A DNA stretch of 11,936 nt from Bacteroidales bacterium. GTDB taxonomy: Bacteria > Bacteroidota > Bacteroidia > Bacteroidales > DTU049. The stretch is taken from assembly GCA_030017935.1 (NCBI GenBank), contig JASEGF010000047.1:1-11936 (forward strand), written 5' to 3'. Positions within the stretch are counted from its first letter, which is position 1; each line of letters starts with the position of its first letter. Positions 7,147-11,936 of the stretch are shown here, one piece after another. Made by a program: the position numbers and the translations under genes. The notes beneath the pieces were generated by a model. The model had not been told where the DNA came from. It ran no database searches and worked only from the letters and a program-made list of their open reading frames with translations.

Positions 7147-7164
7147 ATAAATGTTATAGAACCA
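7147..7164 (+). repeat. Right arm of perfect 18-base inverted repeat
   Basis: This reads ATAAATGTTATAGAACCA, the exact inverse of 6584-6601. Its core GTTATAGAA appears a third time at 8972-8980, again 10 bases after TTTACC, inside a longer similar segment. Confidence 0.75.
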
Positions 7165-7570
7165 TTTTTTAATTAAAAAAAATTAACTTTTAACATTAAG
7201 ATAACTTTTAGATAATTTGTAGATAACTTTTAATAACTTCATTTTTTATTTACAATAATTTTTATATATAAGCATTTTTTTGAATGTAATACCTGAAACT
7301 TTTGATTAATTATTTTAAAAGTTATTTACATTTTTACCCTGCAAATAAAAAATTTTTTATTTACAAATTCAAAATTAACAAAAAAATGATAATTGTTAAT
7401 AACTTATTTTTTTTTAATAAAATTCATTAATTTAGCATTAAATTTATTGTAGAAAAAATGTTAATAAAATTATAATAATTTTTTAAAGTTAATTTTGTAA
7501 AAAACTTATCTACATATTTACAATATTATTAATATTATAAATTTTAAAATTTAAAGAAAGAAAAGATAAT
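7165..7570. other. Gene-free, extremely AT-rich spacer with DnaA-box-like 9-mers
   Basis: These 406 bases contain almost no G or C and no credible gene. They lie where gene direction flips from minus to plus. Five copies of TTAT[C/T]TACA are present: TTATCTACA at 7218-7226 (minus) and 7506-7514 (plus), and TTATTTACA at 7246-7254, 7322-7330 and 7357-7365 (all plus). They differ from the DnaA consensus TTATNCACA at the sixth base (T for C). Possible readings are an origin-like or protein-binding region, or simply biased intergenic DNA. Confidence 0.35.
7490..7497 (+). promoter_or_regulatory. -7-like element upstream of nadA
   Basis: TAATTTTG matches TAnnTTTG, 73 bases before the nadA ATG. No good -33 partner is visible, and in such AT-rich DNA the match is weak. 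The purine-rich run just before the ATG (AAAGAAAGAAAAG, 7554-7566) may aid ribosome binding. Confidence 0.3.
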
Positions 7571-8500
7571 ATGATTAAAAATATTGAAGAAAAAATAAAA
7601 AATTTAAAGAAAGAAAAAAATGCTATAATTTTGGCACATTATTATCAAATACCTGAAATACAAGATATAGCAGATTATGTAGGTGATAGCTATGCATTAG
7701 CTAAATATGCTCAAAAAACTGATGCAGATATAATTATTTTAGCTGGCGTCAAATTTATGACTGAGACTGCAAAGGTCTTAAATCCATCAAAGCGTGTTTT
7801 CATCCCTGATATGAATGCCGGTTGCTCTCTTGTAGATGCCGCTCCAGTAGAAGATTTTAAAAATTGGATAAATATTTATCATAATCCTTTCGTTGTTACC
7901 TATATTAATTCTTCTATCGAAATTAAAATGTTATCAGATGTCATAGTTACTAGTAGTAATGCTGTTAAAATTGTTAACAAAATACCAGAAGACAAAACTA
8001 TACTTTTCGCTCCAGATAAAAATTTAGGTAATTATGTAATGCAAAAAACAAAACGAAATATGCAAATATGGGATGGACATTGCTATGTACATGATCAATT
8101 AAAATCTCAACAAATTATTAATTTGAAAAAACAAAATATTGATGCTCCTGTAATATCTCATCCAGAATGCTCACCTACGATTCTAGCTATGAGTGATTTT
8201 ATCGGTAGTACATCAGCGTTATTAGATTATGTTAAAAATACAAATTATGATAAATATATCGTAGCTACTGAAACTGGTATTATTCATCAAATGAAAAAGA
8301 TTAAACCTAATGCAAATTTTATTTTAGTACCTGCTGATGAATCGTGTAGCTGCAATGATTGTATGTATATGAAATTAAATACTTTAGAAAAAATCTATGA
8401 AAATCTAACTATAGAAAATAATGAAATCTTATTAAGTGATGAAATAATTCAAAAAGCTAAAATTCCAATTCTACGAATGATGGAAATGGCTGAAGATTAA
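7571..8500 (+). CDS. nadA: Quinolinate synthase
   Basis: NadA is an oxygen-sensitive [4Fe-4S] enzyme that condenses iminoaspartate with dihydroxyacetone phosphate to quinolinate in de novo NAD synthesis. The 309-residue protein is full length. Cluster ligands are placed by family spacing at C85 (MNAGCSL), C171 (WDGHCYVH) and C264 (the last of CSCNDC). Other conserved pieces are AHYYQIPEIQDIADYVGDS (22-40, substrate site), AGVKFMTETAK (58-68), HPECSP (197-202) and the ATETGI stretch (232-237). The partners nadB and nadC are not in this window; nadA stands alone, with repeat-rich or AT-rich spacers on both sides. I see no NAD-linked riboswitch or clear operator in the leader, though the 539 bases between the GxxExxY start and this ATG would have room for one. 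Confidence 0.96.
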   Translation: MIKNIEEKIKNLKKEKNAIILAHYYQIPEIQDIADYVGDSYALAKYAQKTDADIIILAGVKFMTETAKVLNPSKRVFIPDMNAGCSLVDAAPVEDFKNWINIYHNPFVVTYINSSIEIKMLSDVIVTSSNAVKIVNKIPEDKTILFAPDKNLGNYVMQKTKRNMQIWDGHCYVHDQLKSQQIINLKKQNIDAPVISHPECSPTILAMSDFIGSTSALLDYVKNTNYDKYIVATETGIIHQMKKIKPNANFILVPADESCSCNDCMYMKLNTLEKIYENLTIENNEILLSDEIIQKAKIPILRMMEMAED

Positions 8501-8529
8501 TTTGGTTAATTATTTAACAGTCCATTTTT

Positions 8530-8567
8530 TTATTAATCCGCAAATGCACACAAATGAACACAAATTA
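8530..8567 (+). repeat. CACAAAT-type repeat, copy 1
   Basis: This 38-base unit is built on CACAAAT spaced about 10 bases apart (ttaatccgcaaatgcacaca and onward). It matches 8772-8809 at 35 of 38 positions. It begins 30 bases after the nadA stop. Confidence 0.8.
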
Positions 8568-8579
8568 TTAATTAAAGTT

Positions 8580-8656
8580 GATTAGTGGTTAATGATTAGT
8601 GATTAGTGATAGGGTACAAGGTACAAGGTACAAGGTACAAGGGTTGATGAGTTGAT
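8580..8656. repeat. Heptamer array of GATTAGT and TACAAGG units
   Basis: Eleven units run in unbroken 7-base phase: gattagt, ggttaat, gattagt (twice), gataggg, tacaagg (four exact), gttgatg, agttgat. Two families are joined without losing phase. It parallels the arrays at 5932-6015 and 6054-6095. Confidence 0.85.
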
Positions 8657-8718
8657 AAGTTCAGCAAGATAATAGTTTTAAATTAATTAATAAATGCACT
8701 CAAAAGACTAAATCATCA

Positions 8719-8744
8719 GTGTTAATTTGTGTAAATCTGTGGAT
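8719..8744 (-). repeat. CACAAAT-type repeat, inverted copy
   Basis: Read on the minus strand this is ATCCACAGATTTACACAAAT followed by TAACAC, which aligns with copy 2 at 8779-8804 at 21 of 26 positions. Together with copy 2 it forms an imperfect inverted repeat with a spacer of about 34 bases, able in principle to fold in RNA after nadA. Confidence 0.65.
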
Positions 8745-8771
8745 GAAATTATAGCCATTACAGTTTATTAT

Positions 8772-8809
8772 TTATTAATCCACAAATGCACACAAATAAG
8801 CACAAATTA
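8772..8809 (+). repeat. CACAAAT-type repeat, copy 2
   Basis: This is a 38-base near-copy of 8530-8567 (three mismatches), with CACAAAT at 8781, 8791 and 8801, an exact 10-base period. A shorter third copy lies at 10566-10589. Confidence 0.8.
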
Positions 8810-8873
8810 AATATTCAATCTCCAGATCCTTTAGTTTCAAAAATCCCAGTTCAGACAATTTAATTCTATCATT

Positions 8874-9005
8874 CTCCGTGTCCTTTGTGCCTTCTTTGAG
8901 AACTCTGTGGTTAATATTTAACAAATTCATTTTTGTAAATTACACTTTTTTAATATTTACCTATAGAAAACGTTATAGAATAATAAATTTTATTAAAAAA
9001 AATTT
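8874..9005. repeat. Second copy of the GxxExxY right flank, without the gene
   Basis: This keeps the same heptamer layout as 7037-7072: CTCCGTG at 8874, CTTTGTG at 8883, CTTTGAG at 8894, CTCTGTG at 8903 (spacing 9, 11, 9). Further matching blocks follow in the same order: a tail to 8922, an AAATTCATTTT/TTTGTAAA block (8923-8939), TTTACC, ten bases, GTTATAGAA (8956-8980) and an A-run (8990-9002). No GxxExxY coding sequence can be recognised to its left. Confidence 0.7.
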
Positions 9006-9008
9006 ATT

Positions 9009-9016
9009 TAATTTTG
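9009..9016 (+). promoter_or_regulatory. -7 promoter element of the YwqK-like gene
   Basis: TAATTTTG lies 19 bases before the ATG at 9036. The surrounding stretch (TTATTA, an A-run, TTTATTTAATTTTGAA) is nearly the same as that before the protease gene at 10615-10641. The -33 position has T's but no TTTG. Confidence 0.5.
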
Positions 9017-9035
9017 AAAATTATATTAGTTTTTA

Positions 9036-10529
9036 ATGAAAATTAGTAATTTTTTAATTTTATTTCTATTTTTTATAAATTGTCTATATTCACAGGATAG
9101 TATTAAAAAAGTTATTAACTATTATGACAATAAAAATATTAGTAGTATTGGTTTTTTAAAAAATGAAAAACCACATGGATATTGGATTAATTATCATAAT
9201 AATGGAAATTTAAGATCTGAAGGAAAATTTAATAATGGTTTATTAGATAGTACATGGAAATATTATAATACTGATGGTAGTATATCACAAATTATTAATT
9301 ACATTAATGGTATTAAAAATGGTGATTATTATAAATATTATGATAATTATTTCACTAAATGTAAATATTTTAATGATACTCTTGTAGATACTTGTTATAC
9401 ATTTACTTATTCTCAAAAATTATTAAAATCTATACCTTATAAAAATGGTGTTCCCGATGGCATAGGTTATGACTATGATACACTTGATAATAGAATTATT
9501 ACAATTTATACTTATAAAAATGGTTTTCTTTTGAGTAGAGAATCTATTAATAGATATGACGAAAATAATAAAAAAACTGATAAATGGATAGAAATAGATA
9601 GTACTAAAAAAATTAAACAAGAAATTTACTATAAAAATGGATTAAAATATGGAATAGTTAAAACCTATGATTTGAAAACTGATAAATTGAAATCTATTCA
9701 GAGGTATGAAGCAGATACGATGATAGTAACTTCTGATGTTAAAATCCACGACATTAAAAGAGACTATTATCCTAATGGAAATATTAAATCTATTGGTAGT
9801 TATTTTAATGATATACCTGATGGAGTTAGACGAGATTACGATATTAATGGTAAAATAATAGCTTCTTATATTTTCAGAGATGGTATATTAGAAGCTACTG
9901 GAATAATAGATGAGAAAGGTAAATATCAAGGAAAATGGTATTATTTTTATGAAAATGGAAATATTTATGAAACAGGAAACTATAGAAATAATTTGAGAGT
10001 AGGCGAGTGGATTGTTTATGATACTTTAGAAAATGTATTAGAAAAAATGGAATATCTTAATGGTTTATTAGATGGAGAGTATGTTTTTTATTATCCAGAT
10101 GGAAATATTAAAAGAAAAATTTTTTATGAGGATGGTTTAGCTAATGGTGAATACGTAGAATATGACATTAATGGTGATATTATAGCAAAAGGTAAATTGT
10201 CTAATGATGAGAGGACAGATAAATGGATTTATAAGGTAAATAATCTATTATATGAGGTAGATTTTACTAATGATATATTAAACGGTAAATATGAAATAAA
10301 AAATTATAATACTAAACAAACTTTGTACAAAGGACGGTTTTTTGATGGTAAGCCTATAAATAAGCATTATACTTATTATGATAATAGAGAAACTAAATTG
10401 ATAGAATCATATGATATTGCTGGTGATAGGAATGGATGGGAAAAGTTATTTAATGAGCAGGGGTATTTGATTTATAAAGTTTTATATAGATTAGGTGATG
10501 TCATTAGAATAGGTAATGAAAAATTATAA
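9036..10529 (+). CDS. Exported YwqK/MORN_2-repeat protein
   Basis: This 497-residue protein has a signal peptide (about 1-20, ending NCLYSQ) and then consists nearly throughout of about 22-25-residue repeats of the form GxW/YxxYxxNGxIxxxGxYxNG. Clear copies are at 44-69 (GYWINYHNNGNLRSEGKF), 297-319 and 343-367; many others are degenerate, especially 100-240. This is the MORN_2/YwqK-type repeat, a beta-hairpin array. Databases often title such proteins 'toxin-antitoxin system YwqK family antitoxin', but nothing here supports that: there is no toxin gene, and the protein is exported and much longer than the Bacillus protein. A surface or periplasmic binding role is inferred. Its own promoter lies directly upstream, and the next gene, 138 bases on, is another exported protein. 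Codon use is strongly AT-biased like its neighbours. Confidence 0.85.
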   Translation: MKISNFLILFLFFINCLYSQDSIKKVINYYDNKNISSIGFLKNEKPHGYWINYHNNGNLRSEGKFNNGLLDSTWKYYNTDGSISQIINYINGIKNGDYYKYYDNYFTKCKYFNDTLVDTCYTFTYSQKLLKSIPYKNGVPDGIGYDYDTLDNRIITIYTYKNGFLLSRESINRYDENNKKTDKWIEIDSTKKIKQEIYYKNGLKYGIVKTYDLKTDKLKSIQRYEADTMIVTSDVKIHDIKRDYYPNGNIKSIGSYFNDIPDGVRRDYDINGKIIASYIFRDGILEATGIIDEKGKYQGKWYYFYENGNIYETGNYRNNLRVGEWIVYDTLENVLEKMEYLNGLLDGEYVFYYPDGNIKRKIFYEDGLANGEYVEYDINGDIIAKGKLSNDERTDKWIYKVNNLLYEVDFTNDILNGKYEIKNYNTKQTLYKGRFFDGKPINKHYTYYDNRETKLIESYDIAGDRNGWEKLFNEQGYLIYKVLYRLGDVIRIGNEKL

Positions 10530-10565
10530 GGTCTATAAAGTTTATTTGAGTTGAAATATATAATA

Positions 10566-10589
10566 TTAGTCCACAAATACACACAAATA
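10566..10589 (+). repeat. CACAAAT-type repeat, short copy 3
   Basis: The 24 bases match 8775-8798 with two differences (ttagtccacaaata core). The copy lies in the 138-base gap between the two exported-protein genes. Confidence 0.65.
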
Positions 10590-10609
10590 AAAAATTAAAA
10601 AGACAAAAA

Positions 10610-10639
10610 TTTGTTTATTAAAAAATTTATTTAATTTTG
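10610..10639 (+). promoter_or_regulatory. Candidate promoter of the protease gene
   Basis: TTTG (10610-10613), 18 bases, then TAATTTTG (10632-10639) is a close match to the Bacteroidota -33/-7 consensus; the ATG follows 28 bases later. This is the most complete promoter in the window. Confidence 0.6.
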
Positions 10640-10667
10640 AATTTATAAACTTAAAAACATTATTAAA

Positions 10668-11936
10668 ATGAAAAAATTTTATTTATTATTTGTCTTAATT
10701 ACTTTATCAAGTTTACTATTTGGCCAAATTAGTACACCTGATATACCATGGAGTTTTACAAATAAAACGTCTGATATACAAAATATTGATGTTTATGATA
10801 TGACTCCACCTAATGTTCAGAAGTTATTACAAGATGATGAACAAATGATAAAATATGACAAAAAATTACGTATTGGTGCTATACAAACTGTTGATATTGA
10901 TGCTTATAATTCTGGCACTTTTGATTATTTAGAAAATGATGATGTAATATGGAGATTAAAAATAACATCTAAAGATGCTAAGGCATTAAATGCTATATTT
11001 GATTATTTTAATCTACCAAATGGAGTAAAATTATTTATTTATAATCCAGATAAATCTACAGTATTAGGCGCTTATACTAGTGAATTGAATAATGAAGATA
11101 ATGTTTTAGCTATACAAGCTTTACCAGGAGATGAAATGATATTAGAGTTTAATATTCCAAATTATATAATTGACTATTCATTTTTTCATTTAAGTGAAAT
11201 TACCTATATATATAGAGATGTATTATTCGAGAAGTCGTCTGGAGCATGTAATGTGAATGTTACTTGTTCAGAAGGTGATAATTGGACAAATCAAAAAAAT
11301 GGTGTAGCTAAAATACAGATACGTGCTGGTAGTTATTATTATTTATGTTCTGGTTCTTTAGTGAATAATACTAATAATGATTGTACACCATATTTTCTTA
11401 CAGCAGACCATTGTGGTTATGAGTCTAGTACCTCAGATTTAAATTATTGGCTTTTTTATTTTAATTATGAAGCTACTACTTGCGCAGGCACTTTACCTCA
11501 ATTTACTAATCACACTGTTACAGGTTGTACTTTTGTAGCTAGTGATAACTATGGTGCTACTAGTTTAGGTTCTGATTTTTATTTAGTAAAATTTAAAAAT
11601 AATGTTCCTGCTAATTATAATCCATATTACAATGGATGGTCTAGATTAACAAGTATAAGTACTAGTGGAGTAGGTATACATCATCCTAATGGAGATATTA
11701 AAAAAATAAGTACTTATCAAAACACTCTTTTATCTGGATATACTACACATTGGTCTGTTAAATGGATAGCTACTGCTAATGGACATGGCGTTACTGAAGG
11801 TGGTTCTAGTGGTTCTCCATTATTTAATAATTCTGGTAAAATTATTGGTACTTTGACAGGAGGCAGTAGTGATTGCAGTGCTACTGATCAACCAGATTAT
11901 TATGGTAAATTTTCTTATCATTGGGCATCTAATGGC
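10668..11936 (+). CDS. Secreted lysyl-endopeptidase-like serine protease (3' end cut)
   Basis: The frame is open from the ATG at 10668 for 423 codons to the window edge with no stop. Residues 1-20 are a signal peptide (MKKFYLLFVLITLSSLLFGQ). A prodomain-like region follows (about 21-190), then a chymotrypsin-fold protease domain with all three catalytic residues visible: H248 in FLTADHCG, D303 in GSDFYLVKF and S381 in GGSSGSPLF. The cysteine-rich start (SSGACNVNVTCSEGDNW) and GIHHPNGDIKKIS are typical of Achromobacter protease I/lysyl endopeptidase-type enzymes. Lysine specificity cannot be confirmed because the specificity pocket is only partly readable. Large Bacteroidota relatives often add adhesion domains and a C-terminal secretion (Por/type IX) domain; that part would lie beyond the window. 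The promoter resembles that of the upstream YwqK-like gene. Confidence 0.88.
   Translation, partial: MKKFYLLFVLITLSSLLFGQISTPDIPWSFTNKTSDIQNIDVYDMTPPNVQKLLQDDEQMIKYDKKLRIGAIQTVDIDAYNSGTFDYLENDDVIWRLKITSKDAKALNAIFDYFNLPNGVKLFIYNPDKSTVLGAYTSELNNEDNVLAIQALPGDEMILEFNIPNYIIDYSFFHLSEITYIYRDVLFEKSSGACNVNVTCSEGDNWTNQKNGVAKIQIRAGSYYYLCSGSLVNNTNNDCTPYFLTADHCGYESSTSDLNYWLFYFNYEATTCAGTLPQFTNHTVTGCTFVASDNYGATSLGSDFYLVKFKNNVPANYNPYYNGWSRLTSISTSGVGIHHPNGDIKKISTYQNTLLSGYTTHWSVKWIATANGHGVTEGGSSGSPLFNNSGKIIGTLTGGSSDCSATDQPDYYGKFSYHWASNG

Larger units (their letters stand above)
6584..7164 (-). mobile_element. Candidate GxxExxY cassette bounded by inverted repeats
   Basis: This 581-base unit has an outer 18-base perfect inverted repeat, an inner pair of mirrored arrays of four CACAAAG heptamers (6621-6658 and 7037-7072), and one gene between them. 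The outer flanks are runs of T on both sides (6579-6583 and 7165-7170), which could be a short target duplication but are uninformative in DNA this AT-rich. No transposase is encoded inside. Mobility is inferred from architecture, from a solo copy of the right flank at 8874-9005, and from the accessory nature of the gene family; it is not demonstrated. Confidence 0.4.

Noticed and set aside
6579..7170. TTTTT target-site duplication around the GxxExxY cassette
   Set aside because: T-runs are abundant in this DNA, so five T on each side is not evidence of insertion on its own.
8501..8530. Intrinsic terminator directly after nadA
   Set aside because: There is only an AT-only imperfect palindrome (TTAATTTGGTTAATTATTTAA) without a GC stem and T-run; not supportable as a terminator.
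8775..8891. Short minus-strand open frame between the CACAAAT and CTTTGTG repeats, considered as a GxxExxY remnant
   Set aside because: The frame has no start with support (the ATG at 8872 runs into a stop after 11 codons) and no resemblance to GxxExxY residues. It is repeat-derived DNA that happens to be open.
9423..9620. Minus-strand open frame of 65 codons
   Set aside because: It is opposite the YwqK-repeat gene; its F/I/Y-rich composition is simply the complement of AT-rich repeat coding DNA.
9036..10529. Antitoxin function for the YwqK-repeat protein
   Set aside because: The database title comes from distant family members; this one is exported, has no toxin gene beside it and is built only of repeats.

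Overview
The window reads as chromosomal DNA of a very AT-rich member of the Bacteroidota/FCB group. The evidence is a Bacteroidota-type promoter element (TAnnTTTG, with TTG or TTTG about 18-19 bases upstream where visible) ahead of several genes, starts without Shine-Dalgarno sites, Bacteroidota-like secreted proteins, and core enzymes of ordinary bacterial type. I cannot place it more finely from sequence alone.

Layout. (1) 1-394, minus strand: the N-terminal part of an IS1595-like transposase, cut by the window edge. (2) 497-5835, minus strand: a tightly spaced gene run transcribed right to left: membrane-anchored TPR protein, ribH (riboflavin synthesis), fmt (initiator Met-tRNA formylation), an exported protein of unknown function with its own candidate promoter, a tandem UspA protein and pssA (phospholipid synthesis). 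(3) 5836-6147: an intergenic island with two arrays of 7-base repeats and a GC-richer patch that runs into the rpiB stop codon. (4) 6145-7164, minus strand: rpiB, then a GxxExxY-family gene enclosed by mirrored CACAAAG repeats and by a perfect 18-base inverted repeat, so it looks like a small cassette. (5) 7165-7570: a gene-free, extremely AT-rich stretch at the point where gene direction switches, with five DnaA-box-like 9-mers. (6) 7571-8500, plus strand: nadA (NAD synthesis). (7) 8501-9035: a repeat-filled spacer with heptamers, CACAAAT units in both orientations, and a second, gene-less copy of the right flank of the GxxExxY cassette. (8) 9036-11936, plus strand: two exported proteins, a YwqK/MORN_2-repeat protein and the start of a lysyl-endopeptidase-like serine protease, preceded by near-identical promoter sequences.

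The coding content is mostly housekeeping. The unusual part is the intergenic DNA between 5930 and 9000: several repeat families, a candidate GxxExxY mobile unit with a solo end about 1.8 kb away, and an unexplained AT-rich block. The cassette is the best candidate for something not well described; the sequence supports its architecture, not its mobility.
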